In this document: positions 44,701-52,500 of the stretch, one piece after another
How positions within the stretch are numbered: position 1 is the first letter of the stretch
Layout: each line of letters opens with the position of its first letter
DNA from: Clostridia bacterium
Lineage (GTDB): Bacteria; Bacillota; Clostridia; Lachnospirales; Lachnospiraceae
DNA length: 64,000 nt
NCBI GenBank assembly: GCA_910575625.1
Contig: CAJTFD010000005.1
Coordinates: forward strand, 131,229 to 195,228
Direction of reading: 5' to 3'
The notes under the pieces: generated by a model
Databases searched by the model: none
Told to the model about the DNA's origin: nothing
Seen by the model: only the letters and a program-made list of their open reading frames with translations
Position numbers and translations under genes: made by a program

Positions 44701-45359
44701 ATCGCCTGGACCACCGAGTCCTGTACAAAATAATAGTCTTCCCTGCCCTCTTCCCATGAAGTTCCCTCGATTTCTTCAAACTTTGCCTTGAAGGCTTTGT
44801 ATTGCCCCTGTTCATCCAGCCTGCGTTCGAAATCCGCAAGGAAAGGGATGGAACCGCAGTATCCGAGATGGTCGTTAAATACTTTCATGAATACATCTTT
44901 GATGGCTTCTTTATTGATCTTGGAGTCGGTGGCGCTCTTGGAGTCCACATTGAAGAGGATGACGTCGATATTCCCGCTCTCTGCGGCGATCTTCCCGATC
45001 TTGTTTTTCAGTCCGTCGTCTTTTACTTTTACGCCCTGGGTAAAAAAGCTGACGGCTTCTCTTTTTTCGCCCGCATCGTTTTCCACCGTGCGACCGCTCA
45101 AGATATAGGACAAGATCTTAAGAAAATGGGATTTACCACTTCCAAAAAAGCCAGAGATCCACACGCCCATGTTGTCCGTTCTTCCCGTGATGCTCCTGCT
45201 GTATGCGTCGAAGAATCGGTCCATGTATTTTTCCAGCTCCGCGGTCACCACATACTCGTCCAGCTCCTGGTATACATTTTCATCGTCTTTTTGCCCCACC
45301 TTGATCACACCTTTGATCTCGCGGGTGATCTTTTTTTCAAACATATCCTGGATCTTCAT
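41766..45359 (-). CDS. brxC: BREX P-loop ATPase BrxC
   Basis: A 1197-residue BREX core ATPase (PglY/BrxC group). Walker A GFFGSGKSHF is at residues 70-79, and VLFLVDEIGQYIADD is the Walker B region near residue 265. A long helical C-terminal half follows. Start supported by GGAGG. It lies 31 bases before pglX and 12 bases after brxB. Complete, with no frameshift. Confidence 0.95.
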   Translation of the reverse strand: MKIQDMFEKKITREIKGVIKVGQKDDENVYQELDEYVVTAELEKYMDRFFDAYSRSITGRTDNMGVWISGFFGSGKSHFLKILSYILSGRTVENDAGEKREAVSFFTQGVKVKDDGLKNKIGKIAAESGNIDVILFNVDSKSATDSKINKEAIKDVFMKVFNDHLGYCGSIPFLADFERRLDEQGQYKAFKAKFEEIEGTSWEEGREDYYFVQDSVVQAIIDLGIMSGDAARNWAEHAEESYSLSVDRFAEYVKRYCDKKGEDHHVLFLVDEIGQYIADDSKLMLNLQTVTEDLGTACGGRAWIIVTSQQDIDSITETMGEDFSKIQGRFATRIALSSADADEVIKKRILYKKAGARPALIDLYREQESSIKNILTFSEGTPNMPLYKDAEEFADVYPFIPYQFALAGNVLTAVRQFSSSGKHLADGERSLLALFKEAAMAFADGPAGILIPFNAFYGALDDFIDHTHRIVITQAARNARLESFDVELLKTLFMIKHVNDLKSDAENLTTLMITRVDEDRLTLQKKVERSLSVLCSEALVQKNGDAYTFLTNEEQEAELRIQHYNIDPKEVVDYVAQVAFEETLTFPNNKYRYNARYQFSFNQLIDDRAYRNNASHKIGLKLLTAYSGKEDEVALGLLSYQEKCVVARMSDAYPYLSEIDGMKKIEAFLNDPAAANLTDFEIISANKRKERTQRAERVSDYIRFALEKADIYVAGEKIATRSKDVTARIGEAFERLINSEYHKLSCMETQPDQSDIMELLKRPKAQISMSDLGYGGGKDQEALNSVIEEIRYAGKNAAQYSVKQALDRFMEPPYGYTQEDIEFLIATLYCRGQIRLKINSVIYTPANTSPEDAYRYMTKREFREKTLLEIKEAAPQRHIKAVKDVIREFYGKTVTSDDQDALMRDYRAHAQTKKAAIEHMLQNDYGAGRKLPGRKVLENARRLIDDTLKISDPISFYKKVDELCEDFIEAGLDMGDLESFLGGVQKEKFLHALKMFNIYEKSKNYISDQAIIDYAAQVKKILSLEKPYPFIPKLEEYDKKLMAAIAELLDNDTKRIEPDVYADWKMAKASVPADRPYAQRLLERIDPKFEELIDKLKSVTDIAAVNGIPSESNALLQNCLRMIQNEEDAYQAQLEKKEQKEQEKQIKVIKNKPVSFRTLTGNKTYSIRSEKDIDKVLDELKAGLRAQLEEDTVIKLS

Positions 45360-45370
45360 CTGCCGTCCTC

Positions 45371-45946
45371 CTATATAATGAGCGGAAACGCTCTGTAATA
45401 ATTTCCATCTGTGACCGTCCCGAATAAATGGAGGCTCTGGCCGTTCCAGACCCCGGGATAAAACATGACCACCGGCACCCCATCCAGCACCTGATGCAGG
45501 TTGTTCAGGACATTGTGGGCGCGGACAAACGGAAAGGCCTTTCCCACCCCCGTCAAAAACACCACCGCGTCCCTGGGCGTGTCTTCCAGGATCCGCGCCA
45601 CGATCCGGTTGTCGTCGTTTGTGAGCCTGAGCGTCTTTGTCACCGCCCTGTACAGATAATCCATGCCCTTTTGCTCTTCAAACCATGTGCATTTTTCCAG
45701 ATACCCTTTCTCCTCCAGGATCTGGATCATCATCTCATAGAGATCGTACTCTATGAGACGAAATCCGTCCGCCTCCGGATCGTTTTGTTTTTTCAACGCC
45801 TTTACCTTGCCTCGGACCATGAGCTCGTGTACAGGCTCATACTCGAACACATAATAGCGGACTTCATTGGCAACGCCTCTGTCTGCCCGAAAATCCTCAT
45901 CCGAGATCCGCTCCCAGATCTTATCCAAACGCTCGTTGATCTCCAT
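45371..45946 (-). CDS. brxB: BREX protein BrxB (DUF1788)
   Basis: A 191-residue protein with DUF1788 features: AVVFLTGVGKAFPFVRAHNV and DGVPVVMFYPGVWNGQSLHL. BrxB is a small conserved partner in BREX systems, needed for defence in studied examples; mechanism unclear. AAAGGGAGAG precedes ATG 45946. It lies 15 bases after brxA. Confidence 0.93.
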   Translation of the reverse strand: MEINERLDKIWERISDEDFRADRGVANEVRYYVFEYEPVHELMVRGKVKALKKQNDPEADGFRLIEYDLYEMMIQILEEKGYLEKCTWFEEQKGMDYLYRAVTKTLRLTNDDNRIVARILEDTPRDAVVFLTGVGKAFPFVRAHNVLNNLHQVLDGVPVVMFYPGVWNGQSLHLFGTVTDGNYYRAFPLII

Positions 45947-45961
45947 TCTCTCTCCCTTTCA

Positions 45962-46552
45962 TCATGGCTGGCCCGTCAGTCCCGCCAGATATCTCTCCAT
46001 CGCATTTTCTTGAAGCGCCGATCTGAGTCTCGGATCGATATAGGGCTTGGACACCTGCTTTTCTGAAACGGTCCCGGTGAGCAGCCCCGCCTCAAACATA
46101 TATTTACAATATACCTGTTTTAGTTTCTTTATGGATGCCTCTGTAAACGCCGCCGCTCTCTCACTCTGCTCCCTCTTGTCCTTAAAAAAAACGTTCAAGT
46201 CCGCATCCGTGATGCGCGGCTCGCCGAGATATAATTTCTTTCGATACACCTCGTACACCAGCTCGAAAAGCGACCGGTCCGCCGCCATGCATCCGATGAA
46301 TGCCACCAGCTTCCCAGTATGGATATCCGCCGTGATCATCATTTTGCGAAGATCGCCCGGCAGCAGCTCCAGCCTTTTTCGGATGCATCCAAATTCATCG
46401 ATCAGCCGGGCCCGCGATTTCTGCTGGTATAGATTTTCATTGACGATGATCTGCCTGACCTCATCCATGGTATGGTCTTCGAGGAGCCGGGCCGTCTCCT
46501 TCGTCTCAACAAACCAAAAAAGGTGTTTGGTCGCGCTCGCGCTATACTCCAT
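45962..46552 (-). CDS. brxA: BREX protein BrxA (DUF1819)
   Basis: A 196-residue protein with DUF1819 features: the N-terminal part FWFVETKETARLLEDHTMDE and the C-terminal KLKQVYCKYMFEAGLLTG. BrxA homologues bind DNA and are NusB-like in fold. First gene of the BREX operon, with AGGAAGAG before ATG 46552 and a promoter about 45-70 bases upstream. Confidence 0.93.
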   Translation of the reverse strand: MEYSASATKHLFWFVETKETARLLEDHTMDEVRQIIVNENLYQQKSRARLIDEFGCIRKRLELLPGDLRKMMITADIHTGKLVAFIGCMAADRSLFELVYEVYRKKLYLGEPRITDADLNVFFKDKREQSERAAAFTEASIKKLKQVYCKYMFEAGLLTGTVSEKQVSKPYIDPRLRSALQENAMERYLAGLTGQP

Positions 46553-46595
46553 GCCTACTCTTCCTTTTCAAAACTCATAGATACTTTTGCCTTTC

Positions 46596-46624
46596 ATTAT
46601 AGCGTACTACACCATCCATGTCAG
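46596..46624 (-). promoter_or_regulatory. BREX operon promoter
   Basis: On the minus strand CTGACA (46624-46619) and TATAAT (46601-46596) with a 17-base spacer, 44 bases before brxA. Confidence 0.7.
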
Positions 46625-46654
46625 CAAAAATCTTCAGAAGATCTAACGCTCTCT

Positions 46655-46703
46655 AAAACAGCAAGGCCGCCGCATGGAATCCCAGATCCATAACGGCGGT
46701 CTT
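46655..46703 (-). terminator. terminator of the LysR-DUF3786 unit
   Basis: CCGCCG and CGGCGG arms with an inner ATGGA/TCCAT pairing. On the minus strand it is followed by TTGCTGTTTT. It separates this unit from the BREX promoter. Confidence 0.6.
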
Positions 46704-46737
46704 ACGCGCATCCTCTATCTATACTTCTTTTCCAATC

Positions 46738-47379
46738 TCAAAACCGCACAAACGGACTCCCCTTCAGCTCCAATCCAGCCGCGTCCGCCAGCTGATACAT
46801 CCCTTCCGCGGCGATCGTCGCGATGCTCTCCTCATGGTTAAACTCGGTGGCATTGCTGTCAAACAGCAGATTCACCTGCGCCGGGAACTCCTCATCCCCA
46901 TCCCAGAAATTCAGCCGCACCGGTATACACCTAAACGCCCACAACTGATAACTGTTCGCCGAGAGTTTCTCTCCCCGCAGCTTTTCCACTGCCTTATCCA
47001 GCAGATCCGCCCGCCCGGAAAAAGTCAGCGCGATCGGCTCCATCGTCCCTCTCTGAAATGCCGGCCCAAACGGCGCCGCGCCTTTGAGCTCCCTGTATGT
47101 GACCCACTGTCCGCCGCGTCTGGCCCCTTCTTTGGCATACCAAAAAAGCGTGTAGATGTTCAGCTTCGATATGGCATACAGCGGCCCGTCGTCTGAGACC
47201 ACCCGGATAGCCCCGGTCTTTTGGTCCACCGCAAACTGCCGGCCGAAATGCCACAAGAGCAGCGCCTCTTCTGTAACCTCCACCTCCGGGACCCGCCTGC
47301 AGATATCCCCGATGTCCATTTGCGCGATCTTTTGCCGCCATTCTTCACATTGTCTCTCATAATTTGATGTGAACTCCAT
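46738..47379 (-). CDS. DUF3786 family protein (second copy)
   Basis: A 213-residue paralogue of the gene at 15224. It shares RCIPVRLNFWDGDEEFPAQV and the Asp-x-Asn...His-x-Glu pattern after it. It also has LLLWHFGRQFAVDQKTGAIR in the N-terminal half. It starts 4 bases after the lysR stop, in the same transcript. Function unknown; the two paralogues each stand next to a regulator gene. Confidence 0.75.
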   Translation of the reverse strand: MEFTSNYERQCEEWRQKIAQMDIGDICRRVPEVEVTEEALLLWHFGRQFAVDQKTGAIRVVSDDGPLYAISKLNIYTLFWYAKEGARRGGQWVTYRELKGAAPFGPAFQRGTMEPIALTFSGRADLLDKAVEKLRGEKLSANSYQLWAFRCIPVRLNFWDGDEEFPAQVNLLFDSNATEFNHEESIATIAAEGMYQLADAAGLELKGSPFVRF

Positions 47380-47383
47380 ATTT

Positions 47384-48298
47384 TTACCCCTCCAATGTGT
47401 TCCGGATATAGCCGATAAATGCCTCCGTCCATGTACTCAATCCTTCTTTTTCCCTTTTCATATAGCCGAAGACGACCTCATCGTCCCCCTGTTCCAGCGG
47501 GATGCCCGCCGCCACGATCCGGTGCTCATCGTCCGTCAGATAGTCGGTGCTGATATTGGCCATCTGACTGTTCAGCAACAGCCGCTCCATGATGTAATCG
47601 CTGTTTGTCACCACCGCCACATTCCTGCGGGGCATCTCCTGGCCCTTGCCGTTTTGGATCTTCCAGTGGTCGTTCTGGCTGAACACATCCTGGTAACCCT
47701 GGACAAACCGCAGCTTTTCCATCTCTGTTTCCGTCAGGGTCTCTGCGCCAAAGGACGGATGCCCTTTTCCCAGATAGATCATCGGCGTCGCCCGGGTCAG
47801 GGGCGTAAATTCCAGATGGTTCCGGGAGAGCATGTATTGGAAAGACGCTTTTTTGCTCTCCAGCACATACACCAGACCCAGCTCGTCTTTGTAGTCGGCC
47901 AGCCGGCGCATGATGTCCTCCACGCTGGCGGTAAATATCTGCCAATGCAGGTCTTCCTGACAATGGACATTATAAAATTCCACAAACCGGTCCGCCACCC
48001 AGGAGCTGGGATTCGTGGCGATATGGATCCACTTTTCCTCGCCGTTCTTCGTCAGGTCTCTTAAAGCGTCCATGTCCTCCATGATCTGGCTGGCGTATTT
48101 GTAAACGTGTTTCCCTTGAGGCGTGAGCGCGATCCCCTTGGCCTGCCGCACGAAGAGCTGGTCCCCCACGTATTCCTCCAAGATCCTGACCCCTTTGCTG
48201 ACGTTGGACTGAGTGGTGTATAGGATCGCGGCGGCTTTGCTGAATGAACCCATGTCTGCACTTACGATAAAGTATTCCAGATACTTGATATTAAACAT
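47384..48298 (-). CDS. LysR family transcriptional regulator
   Basis: A 304-residue regulator. The winged helix-turn-helix is at residues 1-60 (SADMGSFSKAAAILYTTQSN, then VSKGVRILEEYVGDQLFVR), followed by the two-lobed effector domain. It opens an operon with a DUF3786 gene. Target and ligand unknown. The 262 bases upstream hold a fragment of the TAGAGCGTG repeat and the terminator of the next gene. Confidence 0.9.
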   Translation of the reverse strand: MFNIKYLEYFIVSADMGSFSKAAAILYTTQSNVSKGVRILEEYVGDQLFVRQAKGIALTPQGKHVYKYASQIMEDMDALRDLTKNGEEKWIHIATNPSSWVADRFVEFYNVHCQEDLHWQIFTASVEDIMRRLADYKDELGLVYVLESKKASFQYMLSRNHLEFTPLTRATPMIYLGKGHPSFGAETLTETEMEKLRFVQGYQDVFSQNDHWKIQNGKGQEMPRRNVAVVTNSDYIMERLLLNSQMANISTDYLTDDEHRIVAAGIPLEQGDDEVVFGYMKREKEGLSTWTEAFIGYIRNTLEG

Positions 48299-48368
48299 GA
48301 TCTTTTTTTGTATGCTTCCTTAATTACGATCGTATTTAGTTGCCGTACAATGTTTTTTGTCAACGCTC

Positions 48369-48391
48369 CAACATTTTTCAAACACGCTCTA
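48369..48391. repeat. short fragment (left end) of the TAGAGCGTG-type element
   Basis: The reverse complement reads TAGAGCGTGTTTGAAAAATG, identical in pattern to the left end of the copy at 58850. Nothing of the centre or right end remains. Confidence 0.5.
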
Positions 48392-48511
48392 CTGCTCCCC
48401 TAACTTCTTTCGTATACCACTAAGTTTCTCATCCCTGATCCTGCCACATCGATCAAACCGATCCGATCACATAAAAATTAGACTCCAATATCATATCCTG
48501 CCTGCAGGAAA

Positions 48512-48545
48512 AAGTGCAAAGTCTTGTTTTTGAGACTTTACACTT
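48512..48545 (-). terminator. terminator after the small gene at 48561
   Basis: AAGTGCAAAGTCT pairs with AGACTTTACACTT with one mismatch. On the minus strand it is followed by a T-run. Confidence 0.65.
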
Positions 48546-48560
48546 CCCTGCGTTTAGATG

Positions 48561-48752
48561 TTATTTGCTCAACGGCGGCTGTTGGTAAAGTTTTCGCTCA
48601 ACCTGCTGCCTTTTCCACGCGATCATTTCCAGGACTTTTTCAATATTTTGTGTTTCATTTGCAACTTTTTCAATGTCTTCCAATAGAGTTAGCTGATCAA
48701 ACAGATTGCAATTTAACTCTTTTTCATTGACTGGCATGATGATCACTTCCAT
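48561..48752 (-). CDS. small hypothetical protein
   Basis: A 63-residue protein, helical and charged, with LTLLEDIEKVANETQNIEKV in the middle and a basic C-terminus. ATG 48752 follows GGAG by about 11 bases; ATG 48737 is an alternative. It lies 25 bases after the fusion gene and before a clear terminator, so it is probably co-transcribed. No family recognised. Confidence 0.5.
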   Translation of the reverse strand: MEVIIMPVNEKELNCNLFDQLTLLEDIEKVANETQNIEKVLEMIAWKRQQVERKLYQQPPLSK

Positions 48753-48777
48753 TTTACGCTTTCTCCAAATTTTAAAT

Positions 48778-50466
48778 TTAACACCCTTTTTTCGCACTGA
48801 TCATAAATATGGGTGTCGGATTATAAAATTCATCCTTTTCCACATAGATCCGTTTTCCCATATCCAAATCCAGAGCAAATTCACGCATCCCGATCTGGCC
48901 CAGGACGGAGATATCCCACGCCGGACGGTTATAGGTGCTGATCGGGAGCTGGCGTTTGATGTCCTCGCACTCCTGCATCATCGCATCGCCCAATGTGTGA
49001 TGGGCATGTTCCTTGGGCAGCGTTGATGTGTCTGCAAAATTACTCAGGCCATAATTTGCATCAAAGTTCAAGATCATGCCCCCCGGCTTTAACACCCGCA
49101 CCCACTCCCCGTAAGCCTGTTCCGCATGGGGCAGGGTCCAGGTCAGATTCCTGGATATGACCACATCGAAAGTCTCATCCGGGAAATCCAGGGCTTCCGC
49201 ATCCATCACCAGGAACTGGCAGTCCGCTCCCTCCTCTTTTGCCAGCGTGACGGAGCGCTGCTGCATCTCCGGGGTCAGGTCCGTGCCGATGAGCGCATGC
49301 CCTTCTTTTGCCAATAGGATCGTAAAGAAACCCGCGCCGCAGCCCACGTCCAGGATCTTCAGACTGCGCCCCTGGGGCAGCCGTGAGCAGATCGTCTCGC
49401 GCCACCGTGCGGCCAGCGGGCTGTGCAGTTCCGACCGCTTCTGTTCCAGAAAGCTGTCGCTCCTCTTTCCCCAATATTTCGTGATCCGCTCTTTGCGGCT
49501 GTCAAATTCCCTGGAGATCCGCCCGTATGTGATCATCGGCCCGTCTTCAATGACTTGCAGAGACTTTGCCTGGTAGAGGATCACACCATCGAACTCGGCC
49601 CAACACCCCTCCTCGGGATGCCCCTCATAGTTGCGCACCTCACCGAGATATTCCCCCTGGGAGATCATGTCCCCCGCTTTTTTTTCCGGATACCAGCAGC
49701 CGCTGTGGGAGGCACACTGGTAGCGGACATCCACCACGTCCAGGGGATAGTATCTCCGCTGATCTTTCTCCTCCTGGTAGATCCCCAGATTACAGAGGAT
49801 ATTGTGCACGTCCCGTCTGGTGGAACGGGCCTCCTCCATGGTCCACGCACCCATCCCCCCGCGCTCGATCAGTATGCTGGGGATCCCTTTGCCGGAGGCT
49901 GCGTAGTTGTATGCGCCCCCGGAAGCCACGCCGGAGCGCACCATGTAGGGCACGTCCACCCACGCCGCCATCTGGCGGGACTGAGCCGCAACCTCCTCAC
50001 TGGCCACACCGGCATAATAGACATAGGGGGTCAGCTCTTCATAGTCATCACCGCTGTGCAGATCGATGTAATAATCTACGGCCGGAAAGACCTCCTGGAC
50101 GATCGCATAAGCCAGCCGGTCCATCTCTGTACCGTCTGGATCGCCGGGAAAGACCCTGTTTAGATTCTTTTCGTCGGATAGCCCAAAACTGCCTTTTCTC
50201 TGTTCAAAGGCCGGACGGTTTAAGACTTTTAAGATCACCACCGTCCCGGCTACCTTTTTCACATCCATCGCCCGCGCCAGGTCGATCGCCGCCTGGATGC
50301 CCACATATTCCGCGCTGTGGACGCCGGCTGTGATCAGCATGGTCTTCCCCGGCTGTTCGCCGTGGATGATCGTGGCCGGGAGCTTGAACTCCCCGTTATT
50401 TAAGAACAGATCTTGGCTGAGTTTTTCCCCTGGGTCTGCTGTCAGATTGCCTATCGTAAATGCCAT
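48778..50466 (-). CDS. fusion of M14-type deacylase (AstE/aspartoacylase family) and SAM-dependent methyltransferase
   Basis: 562 residues. Residues about 1-325 are a zinc hydrolase of the succinylglutamate desuccinylase/aspartoacylase group: GVHSAEYVG (His-x-x-Glu zinc site), LNRVFPGDPDG and the third ligand in YIDLHSGDD. Residues about 340-562 are a class I methyltransferase with motif I LDVGCGAGFFTI and NLTWTLPHAEQAYGEWVRVL. The frame runs through without a stop, so this is a true two-domain protein. Start ATG 50466 follows AAAGGAG. It could deacylate and methylate one small amide-type substrate. It lies downstream of ade behind a terminator. Confidence 0.82.
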   Translation of the reverse strand: MAFTIGNLTADPGEKLSQDLFLNNGEFKLPATIIHGEQPGKTMLITAGVHSAEYVGIQAAIDLARAMDVKKVAGTVVILKVLNRPAFEQRKGSFGLSDEKNLNRVFPGDPDGTEMDRLAYAIVQEVFPAVDYYIDLHSGDDYEELTPYVYYAGVASEEVAAQSRQMAAWVDVPYMVRSGVASGGAYNYAASGKGIPSILIERGGMGAWTMEEARSTRRDVHNILCNLGIYQEEKDQRRYYPLDVVDVRYQCASHSGCWYPEKKAGDMISQGEYLGEVRNYEGHPEEGCWAEFDGVILYQAKSLQVIEDGPMITYGRISREFDSRKERITKYWGKRSDSFLEQKRSELHSPLAARWRETICSRLPQGRSLKILDVGCGAGFFTILLAKEGHALIGTDLTPEMQQRSVTLAKEEGADCQFLVMDAEALDFPDETFDVVISRNLTWTLPHAEQAYGEWVRVLKPGGMILNFDANYGLSNFADTSTLPKEHAHHTLGDAMMQECEDIKRQLPISTYNRPAWDISVLGQIGMREFALDLDMGKRIYVEKDEFYNPTPIFMISAKKGC

Positions 50467-50529
50467 GTCTTGTATGCTCCTTTCCCGTATCCAAAAGATC
50501 TTTCGTAAAAAATATATTTTAAATGTATC

Positions 50530-50574
50530 AAAAAAAAAGCTCCTACACAACCCCCCGGGGGGGATTGGCGGAGA
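50530..50574 (-). terminator. terminator of the adenine deaminase gene
   Basis: CTCC...CCCCCC and GGGGGG...GGAG arms form a hairpin. On the minus strand it is followed by nine T residues. Confidence 0.75.
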
Positions 50575-50589
50575 CTTTTTATCCTTTTT

Positions 50590-52296
50590 TTATCCCTTGG
50601 AACCCGTTGCCAACGGCACGATCTGCTGCCTGTCCACATCGATGATCCCTTTCGTGGTCATTTTGATATGAGGGATCACCGGCAGGCTGACGAACGCCAT
50701 CGCCATAAAGAGCTCCACATCCCGGGGCACACCCAGACGGTGGACACTCTCCCGCAGTTCCTCATTCTGCCGGGCGGCCTGGGCGGCGCTCACTTCCGTC
50801 ATCAGGCCCGCGATCGGCAGGGACATATCCGCGATGATACTTTTGCCGTCTGCCACCGCACAGCCGCCGCCCATCTCCCGGACACGGTTGCCCGCCGCCG
50901 CCATGGATGTCTCATCTGCACCGATGATGATCAGGTTGTGGGAATCATGGGCAACTGACGCGGCGACCGCCCCTCTGTGCATACCGGTGCCTTTGATCAG
51001 ACCGAGACTTTTGTGTCCCGTATCCCTATGTCGTTCGATCACGGCCAATTTCAGGATATCCCGGGAGATGTCCACGCCGTTTTCCCGATTAAAGTCGATG
51101 TCCGTCATCCATTCTTCCGTGATGAGCTGGTGGCTGCGCAGGCAGATCACACGGCATTTCTGGATGCCGGTCTGTTCGATGTAAAAATCTTTTTCACAGA
51201 GGGGTGTCAGATGGAATGAGCTGCGCACAGCCCGCTCAAGCTTTGGTCTGACAGCTGCGCTCTCCCACGGGATCAGATGACCATTTTCCACCACACGTTT
51301 TCCCCCGTGATACACATCGCGCACGCTGACCCCATCCAGATCGTCCAGCACCAGAAGATCCGCCCTATAACCCGGAGCCACCGCGCCCACGTCCTTAAGC
51401 CCAAAACATCCAGCCGCCCAGAGTGTGGCCATCCGGATCGCCGTGATCACGTCTTTTCCGGCGCGGGCAGCCTGGCGGATCATATCGTCCACGTGACCTT
51501 TTTCCAAAAGATCCGCCGGATGTTTATCGTCGCTGGCCAGCAGGCAGCGGTGGGCCCACGGCTCCTCAAACAGCGGCAGCAGGTCTTTTAAGTTCTGCGC
51601 TGCGGTGCCCTGGCGGATCATCACCCGCTGGCCTTTGCGGATGCGCTCCATGGCCTCCTGGGCCGAGGAACATTCATGATCGTCGCCGATGCCTGCGGCG
51701 ATGTAGCGATCCAAGTCTTTTCCCGCAAGGAGCGGCGCGTGCCCGTCCACGGCCAGCCCCCGGCGTCGTGCGGCGCGGATCTTCTCCAGTACTCCCTCCT
51801 CCCCGGCGATCACGCCCGGATAGTCCATGACCTCCGCCAGGCCCAGCACCCGGGGATGGGTGTAGAAAGGCTCCAGGTCCGCCGCTGTAAGGATGGCCCC
51901 GGATTCATCGAACTCAGTCGCCGGTACGCAGGACGGCAGCATGATATAGACCGTCAGCGGGATCCCCTCGCTGGCCTCCAGCATATAGCGGATCCCCGCC
52001 GCGCCGCAGACATTGGCGATCTCATGAGGGTCCGCCACCACGGATGTTGTCCCGTGGGGCGTCACTGCCCTGGCAAATCCTCCGGGTGTGAGCATGGTAC
52101 TCTCGATGTGGATATGCCCGTCGATAAACCCGGGACAGATAAACTTCCCCGCAACATCCCGCACCTCATCCGCATCCTGCTCTGTGTAATATCCGCCCAC
52201 GCCGATGACCCGGTCCTCCCCGATCAATACGTGCTGCCGCGCGGCCTCTCCTGTGAACACATTGATCACTGTTGCATCTTTTAATAATATACGCAT
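50590..52296 (-). CDS. ade: adenine deaminase
   Basis: A 568-residue amidohydrolase-superfamily enzyme converting adenine to hypoxanthine and ammonia. The metal motif is PGFIDGHIHIES near residue 60. Other family stretches are TPHGTTSVVADPHEIANVCG, LASDDKHPADLLEKGH and, in the C-terminal domain, SHNLIIIGADETSMAAAGN. GGAGG lies 7 bases before ATG 52296; the longer frame to 52389 has no site. It belongs to purine salvage. Confidence 0.95.
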   Translation of the reverse strand: MRILLKDATVINVFTGEAARQHVLIGEDRVIGVGGYYTEQDADEVRDVAGKFICPGFIDGHIHIESTMLTPGGFARAVTPHGTTSVVADPHEIANVCGAAGIRYMLEASEGIPLTVYIMLPSCVPATEFDESGAILTAADLEPFYTHPRVLGLAEVMDYPGVIAGEEGVLEKIRAARRRGLAVDGHAPLLAGKDLDRYIAAGIGDDHECSSAQEAMERIRKGQRVMIRQGTAAQNLKDLLPLFEEPWAHRCLLASDDKHPADLLEKGHVDDMIRQAARAGKDVITAIRMATLWAAGCFGLKDVGAVAPGYRADLLVLDDLDGVSVRDVYHGGKRVVENGHLIPWESAAVRPKLERAVRSSFHLTPLCEKDFYIEQTGIQKCRVICLRSHQLITEEWMTDIDFNRENGVDISRDILKLAVIERHRDTGHKSLGLIKGTGMHRGAVAASVAHDSHNLIIIGADETSMAAAGNRVREMGGGCAVADGKSIIADMSLPIAGLMTEVSAAQAARQNEELRESVHRLGVPRDVELFMAMAFVSLPVIPHIKMTTKGIIDVDRQQIVPLATGSKG

Positions 52297-52500
52297 GATC
52301 CGCCCTCCTGTATCCTCTGATCTCCTGGCATCTTCTCCCTCTTTTTTTACTTTTATTATACATCTTTCCATAAAAAATGCAAAGCTCATTTCCGGGTCCT
52401 CCCCTTGATATAGGATTGCATTTTTTATCCAAACGTAGTATCCTATATAGTATCAAAAAATAAGGTATACTACTGACCAAGCAAAGAAGGATCTTTTCAT
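52297..52500. promoter_or_regulatory. divergent ade/degV control region with inverted repeat
   Basis: ATATAGGAT (52408-52416) and ATCCTATAT (52440-52448) form a perfect 9-base inverted repeat with 23 bases between. I saw no purine riboswitch pattern here. Confidence 0.4.

Noticed and set aside
49423-50333. Plus-strand frames opposite the M14-methyltransferase fusion
   Set aside because: Antisense shadows; the minus-strand frame has complete zinc and SAM motifs.
52297-52500. Purine riboswitch upstream of adenine deaminase
   Set aside because: I looked for the three-helix core and conserved loop sequences and did not see them.
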